Under the pieces are notes generated by a model that saw only the letters and a list, made by a program, of their open reading frames with translations, searched no databases and was not told the origin of the DNA. Below are positions 15,219-24,924 of a stretch of DNA of 64,000 bases, one piece after another (the first letter of the stretch is position 1; each line of letters opens with the position of its first letter). This DNA is from Blautia sp. GTDB lineage: Bacteria > Bacillota > Clostridia > Lachnospirales > Lachnospiraceae. The DNA lies in NCBI GenBank assembly GCA_026169535.1, contig JAPFCU010000081.1, positions 1 through 64,000 of the forward strand, written 5' to 3'. Made by a program: the position numbers and the translations under genes.

Positions 15219-17383
15219 TCAAATTAATGAAATATCTGAAAAGATCTGCCGGATATGTGGTTCTGATCTTTGCCTTGCTGTTTCTGCAGGCATACTGTGA
15301 TCTGTCACTGCCGGATTACACTTCCAGGATCGTGAATGTGGGAATTCAGCAGAAAGGCATTGAAGACGGTGTGCCCGGGAAACTGCGGAAATCCTCTATG
15401 GATAATTTGAAACTGTTTATGAGTGAGGATGAGGCTTCTGACATAGAGAATGCCTATAAAGAAGAGGGAGATGTCTGTATCCTTCATAAAGATATAGATA
15501 AAGAAACCCGAGAGAAACTGAACGAAAGCTTTGGTAAACCCATGCTGATCCTTATGGGTATTACTGCCGGCGGTGAGGAATCAGAAAAAATGCTGGCAGA
15601 AATGCACATTCCTGAAGGAACGGATCCGGTTCAGGCCATTGCAGCTATGCCGGAAGAGGCAAGAGCACAGATGGCGGAAACTATGGGAGAAAAATTTGCA
15701 GAAATGCCGGATTCGATCATCACACAGGCAGCAGTTTCCTATGTGCAGATGGAATATGAAGCCTTGGGAGAGGACATTGATGAGATTCAGATGAGATATA
15801 TTGGAGAAGCAGGTCTTAAGATGATCCTCATGGCGCTTTTGATCATGGCGGCTTCCATCTCGGTTGTATTTCTTTCTGCAAAGGTTGCTGCCAGTCTTGG
15901 ACATGATATCAGAGGAGATGTTTACCGGAAGGTCATTGGATTTTCCAGCAATGAATATAATAAATTTTCTACAGCGTCTCTGATCACAAGAAGCACCAAC
16001 GATGTGCAGCAGGTCCAGCAGACAATGGCTATGATGTTCCGTATCGTACTGTATGCACCGATCATTGGTATCGGAGGTGTTCTCCGGGTGTTGGATACAG
16101 ATTCTTCTATGACCTGGATCCTTGGTGTGGGAGTGGTGCTGATCCTTGTTTTGATCGGTCTTCTTTTTTCCATTGCCATGCCGAAGTTTACAAAGCTTCA
16201 GGTGCTGATTGACAGACTGAATCTGGTTACCCGTGAAATACTTACAGGAATTCCTGTAATCCGTGCGTTCAGCCGGGAAAAACATGAGGAAGAGCGTTTT
16301 GAGGATGCAAACCGTATTCTGACAAAGACAAATCTGTTTGTAAACAGGTGTATGACCTTTATGATGCCTTCCATGATGCTGATCATGAATGGAATTTCTG
16401 TCCTGATTGTATACAATGGTTCTCACGCAGTAGATGCCGGTAATATGCAGGTGGGAGATATGATGGCATTTATTCAGTATGCAATGCAGATCATCATGGC
16501 TTTCCTGATGATCACTGCAATGTCTATTATGCTTCCAAGAGCAAATGTGGCAGCACTTCGTATTGTGGAGATTCTGGAAACAGAGAATTCTCTGGAAGAT
16601 CCTCAGAACCCGGTTCATCCGTCTGCAGAAGAGACGGGAACGGTAGAATTTGATCATGTATCCTTTGCCTATCCGGATGCAGGAGAAAACGCACTGACGG
16701 ATATCAGCTTTAAGCTCAGGAAAGGACAGACCCTTGCTGTGATAGGAAGTACCGGAAGCGGAAAAAGTACCCTGATCAATCTGATTCCCAGATTTTACGA
16801 TGCAACAGAGGGGCAGGTAAAGGTAGATGGTACAGATGTACGGGATATGGCACAAAAGGATCTGAGAGACCGTCTGGGCTATGTTCCCCAGAAAGGTGTA
16901 CTTTTTTCCGGAACTATTGATTCCAATATCCGGTATGGAAAGACAGATATTTCCCGGGATCAGGTAAAACAGGCCGCAGAAGTTGCTCAGGCACAGGATT
17001 TTATTGAAGAAAAGCCGCATGGCTATGATTCTTCTGTATCTCAGGGAGGTACGAACGTGTCCGGTGGACAGAAGCAGAGACTTTCCATTGCCAGAGCTAT
17101 TGCGAGAGATCCGGAGATATTTATCTTTGATGACAGCTTTTCTGCTCTTGATTTTAAGACAGATAAGGCTCTGAGACAGGCATTGAAGGAGCATACCGAA
17201 AATGCTACAACGATTATTGTAGCCCAGCGTATCAGTACTATTCTGGGGGCAGATCAGATCCTTGTACTGGATGAGGGCAGAATGGCAGGTCTTGGAACTC
17301 ACAGAGACCTTATGAAAAACTGTGAGGTATATCGTCAGATCGCCATGTCACAGTTATCAGAGGAGGAACTGGCAAATGAGTGA
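15215..17383 (+). CDS. Heterodimeric ABC exporter subunit with degenerate Walker B
   Basis: This 722-residue half-transporter has six membrane helices and a C-terminal nucleotide-binding domain. An extracellular insert of about 170 residues (roughly 35-205, rich in acidic residues and methionine) separates helices 1 and 2. Walker A is GSTGSGKST and the signature is NVSGGQKQR. The Walker B ends IFDDSFSALD, so the catalytic glutamate is aspartate. That change marks the non-hydrolysing site of BmrCD/TM287-288-type heterodimers. Its start overlaps marR by 4 bases and its end overlaps the partner gene by 8. It probably exports drugs or amphiphilic compounds. Confidence 0.9.
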   Translation: MIKLMKYLKRSAGYVVLIFALLFLQAYCDLSLPDYTSRIVNVGIQQKGIEDGVPGKLRKSSMDNLKLFMSEDEASDIENAYKEEGDVCILHKDIDKETREKLNESFGKPMLILMGITAGGEESEKMLAEMHIPEGTDPVQAIAAMPEEARAQMAETMGEKFAEMPDSIITQAAVSYVQMEYEALGEDIDEIQMRYIGEAGLKMILMALLIMAASISVVFLSAKVAASLGHDIRGDVYRKVIGFSSNEYNKFSTASLITRSTNDVQQVQQTMAMMFRIVLYAPIIGIGGVLRVLDTDSSMTWILGVGVVLILVLIGLLFSIAMPKFTKLQVLIDRLNLVTREILTGIPVIRAFSREKHEEERFEDANRILTKTNLFVNRCMTFMMPSMMLIMNGISVLIVYNGSHAVDAGNMQVGDMMAFIQYAMQIIMAFLMITAMSIMLPRANVAALRIVEILETENSLEDPQNPVHPSAEETGTVEFDHVSFAYPDAGENALTDISFKLRKGQTLAVIGSTGSGKSTLINLIPRFYDATEGQVKVDGTDVRDMAQKDLRDRLGYVPQKGVLFSGTIDSNIRYGKTDISRDQVKQAAEVAQAQDFIEEKPHGYDSSVSQGGTNVSGGQKQRLSIARAIARDPEIFIFDDSFSALDFKTDKALRQALKEHTENATTIIVAQRISTILGADQILVLDEGRMAGLGTHRDLMKNCEVYRQIAMSQLSEEELANE

Positions 17384-19235
17384 AAATAGAAGAGGTCATA
17401 TGGGAGGACACATGGGCCATGGAAGAGGAATGCATGGAGGAGAAAAAGCCAAGGACTTTAAGGGATCCATGGAAAGAATCCTTCGTTATATGGGACGGTA
17501 TAAATTCCGATTTTTTCTGATGTTCTTTTTTGCAGTAGCAGGTACGATCTTTAATATCTGGGGACCTAAGATTCTTGGCAAAGCCACTACAGAGCTGTTT
17601 TCGGGTCTTGTGGCAAAGGTGAACGGTACTGGCGGCATTGATTTTGAAAAAATAGGAATGATTCTTTTAAGTGTTATGGCACTTTATCTGGTAAGTTCCT
17701 GCTTTTCATTTATACAGGGATTTGTCATGACTGGAATATCTAATGATGTGACTTATAATCTGAGAAAGGATATTTCGAAGAAGATAAATCGGCTGCCGAT
17801 GAACTATTTTGAGAGCAGAACAAACGGAGAAATCCTTTCACGGGTAACAAATGATGTAGATACCCTTCAGATGAGCTTGAATCAGAGTATGACGCAGCTG
17901 ATCACTTCTGTAACCACACTGGTCGGCGTACTGTTTATGATGCTTTCCATTAATGTCTGGATGACGGCTGCCGCCTTGCTGATTTTGCCGGTTTCTATGC
18001 TGATCATCAATTTTGTGATGAAGCATTCACAGAAGTATTTCCGGGATCAGCAGAATTATCTTGGAAAAGTAAACGGACAGATCGAGGAAAATTATGGCGG
18101 ACATAATGTAGTCAAGGTGTTCAGTAAGGAGCAGGATGTAGTAAGGGAATTTGAAGAAGATAACAAAAAACTTTATGAGTCCGCATGGAAATCTCAGTTC
18201 TTTTCCGGAATGATGATGCCTGTCATGCAGTTTGTAGGGAACCTGGGGTATGTGATGGTTGCCTTTCTGGGCGGTGTGTTTACCATTAAGGGAAGTATTG
18301 AAGTAGGAGATATCCAGTCTTTCTTTCAGTATATCCGAAACTTTACCCAGCCGATCCAGCAGATTGCCCAGGTGACTAACCTTCTGCAGTCGTCTGCAGC
18401 AGCTTCCGAGAGAGTGTTTGAGTTTCTGGATGAGCCGGAAGAGGTACAGAAAGCAGAACATCCTGTTTCAGTTGAGAAGCTTTCCGGTGAGGTACAGTTT
18501 GATCATGTGTCTTTTGGATATGATCCGGAGAAGATCATTATCCATGATTTTTCTGCAAAGGTTAAGGACGGACAGAAGATTGCCATTGTAGGACCGACAG
18601 GTGCAGGAAAGACCACAATGGTAAAGCTGCTTATGAGATTCTATGATGTAAACAGCGGACAGATCCGAGTGGATGGTCACGATATCAGAGACTTTAACAG
18701 AAGCGAACTTCGGGAAATGTTCGGCATGGTACTTCAGGATACCTGGCTGTTTTCCGGAACAATTATGGAGAATATACGTTATGGAAGGCTGGATGCCACA
18801 GATGAGGAGGTTATTGCAGCGGCTAAGGCGGCGCATATCCATAATTTTATTATGCAGCAGCCTGGAGGTTATCAGATGGTGCTGGATGAAGAGACCAGCA
18901 ATATCTCCCAGGGACAGAAACAGCTGCTTACTATTGCCAGAGCCATTCTGGCAGACAATAAGATCCTGATCCTGGACGAGGCAACCTCTTCGGTAGATAC
19001 CAGAACAGAAATGCGGATCCAGAAAGCAATGAATAATCTGATGAAAGGAAGAACCAGCTTTGTGATCGCTCATCGTCTTTCTACTATTAAGGATGCAGAT
19101 TTGATCCTTGTAATGAAAGACGGAGATATCATTGAGCAGGGAAATCACAGTGAGCTTCTGGAAAAGGGCGGATTTTATACTGAATTGTATAACAGCCAGT
19201 TTGAAAACGGAAGTAAAGATCAGATGTGTTCCTGA
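17376..19235 (+). CDS. Heterodimeric ABC exporter partner subunit
   Basis: The start is ATG 17376 (AGGAGG eight bases upstream), giving 619 residues. A histidine/glycine-rich N-terminal tail (HMGGHMGHGRGMHGG) comes before six membrane helices and an ATPase domain with Walker A GPTGAGKTT, Walker B ILILDEATSSVD and a normal catalytic glutamate. Its signature is altered to NISQGQKQL. Together with the partner's aspartate this makes one degenerate and one active ATP site, as in BmrCD. The His-rich tail could bind metal, but that is not a known requirement of the family. A terminator follows at once. Confidence 0.92.
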   Translation: MSENRRGHMGGHMGHGRGMHGGEKAKDFKGSMERILRYMGRYKFRFFLMFFFAVAGTIFNIWGPKILGKATTELFSGLVAKVNGTGGIDFEKIGMILLSVMALYLVSSCFSFIQGFVMTGISNDVTYNLRKDISKKINRLPMNYFESRTNGEILSRVTNDVDTLQMSLNQSMTQLITSVTTLVGVLFMMLSINVWMTAAALLILPVSMLIINFVMKHSQKYFRDQQNYLGKVNGQIEENYGGHNVVKVFSKEQDVVREFEEDNKKLYESAWKSQFFSGMMMPVMQFVGNLGYVMVAFLGGVFTIKGSIEVGDIQSFFQYIRNFTQPIQQIAQVTNLLQSSAAASERVFEFLDEPEEVQKAEHPVSVEKLSGEVQFDHVSFGYDPEKIIIHDFSAKVKDGQKIAIVGPTGAGKTTMVKLLMRFYDVNSGQIRVDGHDIRDFNRSELREMFGMVLQDTWLFSGTIMENIRYGRLDATDEEVIAAAKAAHIHNFIMQQPGGYQMVLDEETSNISQGQKQLLTIARAILADNKILILDEATSSVDTRTEMRIQKAMNNLMKGRTSFVIAHRLSTIKDADLILVMKDGDIIEQGNHSELLEKGGFYTELYNSQFENGSKDQMCS

Positions 19236-19279
19236 AAAGAGCAGCCGGTGACAGAACTCTTGTCATCGGCTGTTCTTTT
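19235..19279 (+). terminator. Terminator of the MarR-ABC operon
   Basis: A 15-bp stem (GAGCAGCCGGTGACA with TGTCATCGGCTGTTC, two G-U pairs) is followed by TTTT. Confidence 0.88.
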
Positions 19280-19415
19280 AGATATAATGAAAGATACTTG
19301 CATGAAAAGATTGTAAATTAACTCTTTTGGGGATTGCATATTACAGTCTGATCCGGAGTAACGTGTATGATAAAAACGATACTACTAAAAAATCCAGAAT
19401 AAAGGAGGATTTAAC

Positions 19416-19736
19416 ATGATCGTAACTACAACCAACGCAATAGAAGGAAAAAGAATTACAGAATATAAAGGAATCGTGTTTGGTGAAGTTGTCAGCGGTG
19501 TAAACGTGCTGAGAGATTTTACTGCAGGAGTCAGAAACTTTTTTGGCGGAAGATCGGCCGGTTATGAGGAAGAACTTCAGAATGCCAGGGAAGAGGCTAT
19601 CCGAGAAATGGAAGAAAGGGCAGCAGGCCGGGGCGCTAATGCAGTTATCGGTGTGGATGTAGATTATGAGGTTCTGGGAACTGATAATGGAATGATCATG
19701 GTGACTGTCAGCGGCACAGCTGTTGTGGTCTCATAA
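19416..19736 (+). CDS. YbjQ/UPF0145 family protein
   Basis: This 106-residue protein matches the YbjQ (DUF74, formerly heavy-metal-binding) family: it opens with [14 protein letters not shown], has a central [11 protein letters not shown] and the conserved A[16 protein letters not shown]. It forms pentamers in structures of the family; the function is not established. AAAGGAGG precedes the ATG. Only five bases separate its stop from the helicase gene, so they may share a transcript. Confidence 0.88.
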   Translation: MIVTTTNAIEGKRITEYKGIVFGEVVSGVNVLRDFTAGVRNFFGGRSAGYEEELQNAREEAIREMEERAAGRGANAVIGVDVDYEVLGTDNGMIMVTVSGTAVVVS

Positions 19737-19740
19737 TCTT

Positions 19741-21795
19741 ATGTCCGCAGAAAAGACAGGACGGGAATATCTGGATCAGGTGATCTCCTGCCTCCGAAAA
19801 AGACTGGAGGAGGTAAATGCTTCTATTGAAGCAGGTACCAGAGAGATCGAAGACATGCACGAATACTACTGGGAAAATTATACAGAGATGGATCAGTACG
19901 GATATGAGGAATTTGATAACAGACAGGCGCTTCTGGCTCAGGTAAATGCAAACCAGGAGCAGCTCCTTTTGCGTAAAAGATTCCGAAATATGCTGGACTC
20001 TCCGTTTTTTGGAAGAGTGGATTTTATTTACGAAGGAGATGAGGAGCCGGAACAGTTTTATATCGGAATCGGTAATCTGGCAGAACAGGCAGGAGGCCGT
20101 CCTCTGGTCAATGACTGGAGAGCGCCTGTCAGCGGACTGTTTTATGATTACGATAAAGGACCGGCATCTTATGAAGCACCGATGGGAACTCTCGCCGGAG
20201 AAATCTGCTCCAAGTGGCAGTATAAGATTCGCCGGGGAGAAATGATCTATGAATTTGAAAGTGATATCAAGATTGATGATGATATTCTGAAAGCAGAACT
20301 TGGAAGCTGTGGAGAGGTGCAGCTGAAAAATATCATCCGCACCATACAGAAGGAACAGAATGCGATTATCCGTAATACCGAAGACCGGATCATGGCAATT
20401 CAGGGAACTGCCGGAAGCGGAAAGACATCTGTGGCCTTGCACAGGATCGCATATCTTCTTTATCACGACAGGAAGAATCTGAAATCTTCTAATATTCTGA
20501 TCCTTTCGCCAAACAGTGTGTTTGCAGACTATATTTCTCATATTCTGCCGGAACTTGGGGAAGAAAATATCCGGGAAATGAGTTTTGATCTTTTTGCTTA
20601 CAGAGACCTTCAGGATATTGTTGTCGACTGTGAGGATAAGTATGATCAGATTGAGAAAGCGGTGCAGAATCCTTCCACCTGGAAACAGTACAGGGAAAAA
20701 CAGTCACCGGAGTTTGCCTCCCGTCTGGACGGTTTTATGCTGGAACTGGAGGATGAGCTGATGAACTTCCGGGATGTAGAGTACAAAGGCTGTGTGATGA
20801 CAGAATCTGAGATCATCCGGCTGTTTTATGACAGATTTCCGGATATTCCCCTTTTATCCAGAATGGAAGCAATTGCGGAATATTTTATCGATCAGGTGGA
20901 AACACTACGTGACAGAGATCTTTCTGAAGAGGAAAGAGAGGAGATCACGGATAAGTTTATGAAAATGTACAGTACCAGAGACTGTTATGTGCTTTACAGC
21001 CGTTTTCTGGACAGAGAGGGTTATCAGCCCTTGCCGAAACGTCCTGTGGAAAAACGTGCTCTTAAATATGAGGATGTTTACCCGCTTCTTTATTTGAAAC
21101 ATCATCTGATCCGTTGTCGGACGCACAGCGAGATCCGCCATCTGGTAGTAGATGAGATGCAGGATTATTCCTGGATACAGTATCTTCTTCTGCAGAAACT
21201 TTTTCCCTGCAGGATGACGATTCTGGGAGACAGGGCTCAGACCATGGAGGAAGAGCAGCAGGATGTGATGAAATTCCTGCCGAAGATTTTCGGAAGGAAC
21301 ATCCGAAAGATCTATATGAACAGAAGCTACCGGAATACAGTGGAGATCGCAGAATATGCCAACCGACTGGCAGGAATTACAGATATGGAGCTGTTTGAAC
21401 GTCACGGAGCGCCGGTTCAGGAGGAAAGCTTTGCATCTCAGGAGGAAGCTCTGGATGCTGTTCTTGAAGGATGGCTGCAGGCGGAGGATTGTCTGGAAAC
21501 TGCGGCAGTGATCCTGATGACTGAAAAAGAGGCTGATACAGCCGCTATGTACCTGAAAAAACGTCTGGAGGAGCTGAAACCGGAGAAAGCAGAACGGCTG
21601 ATTTATCTTGACAGAAACAGCGGTAAATTTCAGAAGGGACTGACAGTGACTACATTTTATCTGGCAAAGGGGCTGGAATTTGACAGAGTTTATGGTGTGT
21701 TCAGCGGAAAAGAGAAAAGTCCTTTAAAGATACAGGCAGAGTATATTACTGCAACCAGAGCTCTCCATGAGTTGTTTATGTACAGGATTTCCTGA
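19741..21795 (+). CDS. HelD-like RNA polymerase recycling ATPase (UvrD superfamily)
   Basis: The start is taken at ATG 19741, giving 684 residues; the frame also opens at TTG 19723 inside ybjQ, and no clear ribosome site is seen for either. The N-terminal coiled-coil arm (about 1-75) and the RVDFIYEGDEEPEQFYIG and VNDWRAP blocks are typical of HelD. They are followed by a UvrD-type ATPase with Walker A GTAGSGKT (222-229), VDEMQDYS and a C-terminal TVTTFYLAKGLEFD motif. HelD removes stalled or idle RNA polymerase from DNA. Class II members can confer rifamycin tolerance, which cannot be judged here. Confidence 0.85.
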   Translation: MSAEKTGREYLDQVISCLRKRLEEVNASIEAGTREIEDMHEYYWENYTEMDQYGYEEFDNRQALLAQVNANQEQLLLRKRFRNMLDSPFFGRVDFIYEGDEEPEQFYIGIGNLAEQAGGRPLVNDWRAPVSGLFYDYDKGPASYEAPMGTLAGEICSKWQYKIRRGEMIYEFESDIKIDDDILKAELGSCGEVQLKNIIRTIQKEQNAIIRNTEDRIMAIQGTAGSGKTSVALHRIAYLLYHDRKNLKSSNILILSPNSVFADYISHILPELGEENIREMSFDLFAYRDLQDIVVDCEDKYDQIEKAVQNPSTWKQYREKQSPEFASRLDGFMLELEDELMNFRDVEYKGCVMTESEIIRLFYDRFPDIPLLSRMEAIAEYFIDQVETLRDRDLSEEEREEITDKFMKMYSTRDCYVLYSRFLDREGYQPLPKRPVEKRALKYEDVYPLLYLKHHLIRCRTHSEIRHLVVDEMQDYSWIQYLLLQKLFPCRMTILGDRAQTMEEEQQDVMKFLPKIFGRNIRKIYMNRSYRNTVEIAEYANRLAGITDMELFERHGAPVQEESFASQEEALDAVLEGWLQAEDCLETAAVILMTEKEADTAAMYLKKRLEELKPEKAERLIYLDRNSGKFQKGLTVTTFYLAKGLEFDRVYGVFSGKEKSPLKIQAEYITATRALHELFMYRIS

Positions 21796-21921
21796 TGAGA
21801 ACGTCATAAATATCCTTTATCTGCCACAAGGACTCAGCAAAATACAAAATATGGCACCAGAAATATGACAGGAGTTTATATTTTCTTCATAGGATTTTCA
21901 CATTGCCGTATGGAAAATTCA

Positions 21922-21950
21922 TTGACATGTATGTAATAAAATTGTAAAAT
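21922..21950 (+). promoter_or_regulatory. Strong promoter of the lipoprotein gene
   Basis: TTGACA (21922-21927) and TAAAAT (21945-21950) are 17 bases apart, 45 bases before the start codon. Confidence 0.8.
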
Positions 21951-21995
21951 ATGGTACAAAGGCTTCAATTATGATTCGTATTTAAGGAGGATATC

Positions 21996-23081
21996 ATGAA
22001 GAATAAAAAATTACTTGCTGTTCTGGCACTTACAGTAACTGCATCTGTTTTTATGGCAGGCTGCGGCTTTGGCGGTGATGAACCGGAGGAGCAGAAGGTT
22101 GTCAGTGTAACATCTGCACCGGAAGTGACCAAGGCACCAACTGCGACACCGACCATCGCTCCTAATGTACAGAACACCACTTATACATCAGCGGACAAAT
22201 CTGTTTCTATCAATCTCCCGGATGCTACATGGGCAAATAAGACGGATGAGTCAGATACTATCAGTTTTGAATCACCGGAAAATGGAAATATCCTGATCCT
22301 TCACGGCCAGGGTGAGGAGACTATGGCAGCAACTGTAATCCCAAGCACTCAGGATATGGCGGTTTCTCTGGAACAGGCAGACGGCGATAAAGTTCAGGGA
22401 ACAGACTTTGAGATCCAGGATTATAAAGCAGAAGATGTAAACGGTATCGGTGTTTACAGCTATGTGACCAAAATGATAAATACAGAAAAAAGTGACGGAG
22501 CTCTTTATGTGATCCATAAGGTATTTGCAAATGCCGGAGAGTATTATACTATTGAGGCATCTGTGAAGAATGAAGCAGCACTGGCTTCTGTTAAAAGTGC
22601 AGTGGATTCTTTTAAGATTCTTGGAAATTCTACTCTGAAAGAGGCAGCTCCGGGAACAGCGCCGGCAGCAGGAGCTTCCACCGGAACGGACGGAGCAGGA
22701 ACTGCAGCAGCTGATAATACTGCAGGTACAGATGCACCGGCAGCAGAGAATGGTGGAACAGATACTGCAGCAGGAACAGATGCAGGAACATCGGATGCGG
22801 CAGGAACAGATACAGGCTCTGCTGAAAGCACTTCTTCCGGAACTACCAGTTCAGGTGGATTTACAGAGGAGCAGCTCAGCAATACAGATGCAACAAGAAC
22901 TATTTACAGAAACTCTGACGGACATCCGATCGTGATACAGCCGGACGGAAATGGCAGCTGGATGGACTTTGACGGTAATACTTATAACTTTGCAAACGAC
23001 GAGGATGTTTACGCAGAGGACGGAACCGATTATTACTGGCACGGAGAGGCTGCAGACGTATACTATATGCCAGTTCAGTAA
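21996..23081 (+). CDS. Surface lipoprotein with a low-complexity T/A/G linker
   Basis: This 361-residue protein has a lipoprotein signal (lipobox MAGC, cysteine near residue 23) behind an AAGGAGG site. A folded part of about 150 residues (50-205; VSINLPDATWANKTDES...) resembles small PsbP/DUF-type surface domains, but I cannot name the family. From about 215 to 290 a linker made almost only of T, A, G, D, S and E follows. A short C-terminal domain has YRNSDGHPIVIQPDGNGSW and EDGTDYYWHGE. The linker probably spans the wall. It stands alone between its own promoter and terminator. Confidence 0.7.
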   Translation: MKNKKLLAVLALTVTASVFMAGCGFGGDEPEEQKVVSVTSAPEVTKAPTATPTIAPNVQNTTYTSADKSVSINLPDATWANKTDESDTISFESPENGNILILHGQGEETMAATVIPSTQDMAVSLEQADGDKVQGTDFEIQDYKAEDVNGIGVYSYVTKMINTEKSDGALYVIHKVFANAGEYYTIEASVKNEAALASVKSAVDSFKILGNSTLKEAAPGTAPAAGASTGTDGAGTAAADNTAGTDAPAAENGGTDTAAGTDAGTSDAAGTDTGSAESTSSGTTSSGGFTEEQLSNTDATRTIYRNSDGHPIVIQPDGNGSWMDFDGNTYNFANDEDVYAEDGTDYYWHGEAADVYYMPVQ

Positions 23082-23111
23082 TTACGGCAGGAGTATCATA
23101 TAGCAGACAGT

Positions 23112-23143
23112 AAAGGCAGGTGAGAGATCATCTGCCTTTTTAT
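23112..23143 (+). terminator. Terminator after the lipoprotein gene
   Basis: AAAGGCAGGTGA and TCATCTGCCTTT form a 12-bp stem with one G-U pair, a GAGA loop and a T run. It is 31 bases after the stop. Confidence 0.88.
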
Positions 23144-23156
23144 AAGGAGTGGGACA

Positions 23157-23915
23157 GTGGAAGCATACGGGAAATTTGCACAGGTCTATGATATGTTCAT
23201 GGACAACATAGATTATGAAAAATGGGCGGAATATATAGAAAATCACCTGAAAGCCCGGGGGATAGAAGACGGTCTTGTGCTGGAGCTTGGCTGCGGCACA
23301 GGGACGATGACAGGATTGCTGGCACAGAAAGGATATGATATGATCGGTGTGGACAATTCTGAAGAAATGCTGGCAGAGGCCATGAAGAAAAAAATGGAGA
23401 TCGGACAGGATATTTTGTATCTTTTGCAGGATATGCAGGAGTTTGAGTTGTATGGAACGGTGCGGGCAGTGGTAAGTGTCTGCGACAGTCTGAATTACAT
23501 CACGGACAGAGAAGAGCTTCTTCAAGTATTCCGCCTGGTAAATAATTATCTGGATCCAAAGGGTATCTTTTTGTTTGATATGAATACCGTACATAAATAC
23601 AGAGATATCCTCGGAGAGACAACTATTGCGGAAAACCGTGACGAAGGAAGTTTTATCTGGGAAAACAGCTATGATCCGGAAAATGGGATCAATATTTATG
23701 AGCTGGCTGTTTTTCTTCCCCGGGAGGATGGTCTCTATGAAAAATGTGAGGAACTTCACTGTCAGAAAGCCTATGAACGGAAGGAAATCCAGGATCTGAT
23801 CCGGGAGGCGGGGATGGAGCTTCTGGCAGTTTATGATGCTTATACCATGGCTCCTGCCAGGGAGGACAGTGAGCGACTGTTTTTTGTGGCAAGAGAAAAA
23901 GGAAAAGAAGTTTAA
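23157..23915 (+). CDS. Class I SAM-dependent methyltransferase
   Basis: The start is GTG 23157 after AAGGAG, giving 252 residues. Motif I is LELGCGTGT (42-50) and the acidic end of strand 2 is VDNSEEML, both typical of class I methyltransferases. The closest pattern is the YqeM/DUF-type small-molecule or tRNA methyltransferases found in this order in Firmicutes. The substrate cannot be read. The hslO gene follows after 41 bases without a visible terminator, so a shared transcript is likely. Confidence 0.82.
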   Translation: MEAYGKFAQVYDMFMDNIDYEKWAEYIENHLKARGIEDGLVLELGCGTGTMTGLLAQKGYDMIGVDNSEEMLAEAMKKKMEIGQDILYLLQDMQEFELYGTVRAVVSVCDSLNYITDREELLQVFRLVNNYLDPKGIFLFDMNTVHKYRDILGETTIAENRDEGSFIWENSYDPENGINIYELAVFLPREDGLYEKCEELHCQKAYERKEIQDLIREAGMELLAVYDAYTMAPAREDSERLFFVAREKGKEV

Positions 23916-23956
23916 GTAAAAATAATTTTAGAATATGGTGATTCAGGAGGAAAGAA

Positions 23957-24835
23957 ATGAAAGATTATATTGTAAGAGCAACAGCAGCAGACAGCCAGGT
24001 TCGTGCATTTGCTGCTGTGACAAGAGAGACAGTAGAGACAGCAAGAAAGGCACATAATACCAGCCCGGTAGCAACGGCTGCTCTGGGACGTCTTCTTACA
24101 GCAGGTGCCATGATGGGCGTGATGATGAAGGGGGAGAAAGATATCCTTACTCTTCAGATTAAGGCTGATGGTCCAATCAACGGAATCACTGTTACAGCAG
24201 ATTCCCAGGGAAGAGTAAAAGGTTATGTGGGAAATCCGGAGGTGATCCTTCCTGCAAATGAAAAGGGAAAACTGGATGTGTCCGGTGCAGTTGGAAATGG
24301 TTTTCTGAATGTGATCAAGGATATGGGGCTGAAAGAGCCTTATTCCGGACAGGTGGATCTGCAGACCGGAGAGATTGCAGAAGATCTGACCTATTACTTT
24401 GCAGTCAGTGAGCAGGTTCCGTCAGCAGTAGGTCTTGGAGTTCTGATGAATAAGGATAATACGGTGCAGCAGGCCGGAGGATTTATTGTGCAGGTTATGC
24501 CTTTTGCAGAAGAAAAGACCATTGCAAAGCTGGAGGAGAATATCCAGAAGATCCAGTCAGTTACTACACTTCTGGAGCAGGGCCATACACCGGAGAGTCT
24601 TCTTGAGGCGGTGTTTGAAGGATTCGAGGTGGAGATCATGGATAAGGTTCCGGCAGAGTTTTACTGTAACTGCAGCAAGGAACGTGTGGAAAAAGCTCTG
24701 ATCAGTATCGGACGCAAGGAGCTGAATGAGATGATCCAGGAAGGGAAAGAAGTAGAACTGAACTGTCACTTCTGTAACACCAATTATGTGTTCAATGTGG
24801 AAGAACTGAAAGAAATTCTCAGAAAATGTAAATAA
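23957..24835 (+). CDS. hslO: Redox-regulated chaperone Hsp33
   Basis: This 292-residue protein has the Hsp33 fold signature near its start (DYIVRATAADSQVRAFAA) and the C-terminal redox switch: C237-x-C239 and C270-x-x-C273. The four cysteines bind zinc in the reduced state. Oxidation releases it and activates the holdase, which protects unfolding proteins in the cytoplasm. AGGAGGAAAG precedes the ATG. All four zinc ligands are present and the length is normal. Confidence 0.95.
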   Translation: MKDYIVRATAADSQVRAFAAVTRETVETARKAHNTSPVATAALGRLLTAGAMMGVMMKGEKDILTLQIKADGPINGITVTADSQGRVKGYVGNPEVILPANEKGKLDVSGAVGNGFLNVIKDMGLKEPYSGQVDLQTGEIAEDLTYYFAVSEQVPSAVGLGVLMNKDNTVQQAGGFIVQVMPFAEEKTIAKLEENIQKIQSVTTLLEQGHTPESLLEAVFEGFEVEIMDKVPAEFYCNCSKERVEKALISIGRKELNEMIQEGKEVELNCHFCNTNYVFNVEELKEILRKCK

Positions 24836-24924
24836 GAACTGTGATAAGACGCCGGCTCGTTGCTGTGAACCGAGTGAACAGTACCGCCGGATGTCCGGCA
24901 GGAACGGACAGGAAAGGGGAAAAT

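Noticed and set aside
15581-17302. A 573-codon open frame on the minus strand, opposite the first ABC exporter gene
   Set aside because: It has no ribosome site or family motif, is rich in C, H, I and S as codon shadows are, and lies fully inside a gene with clear ABC motifs.
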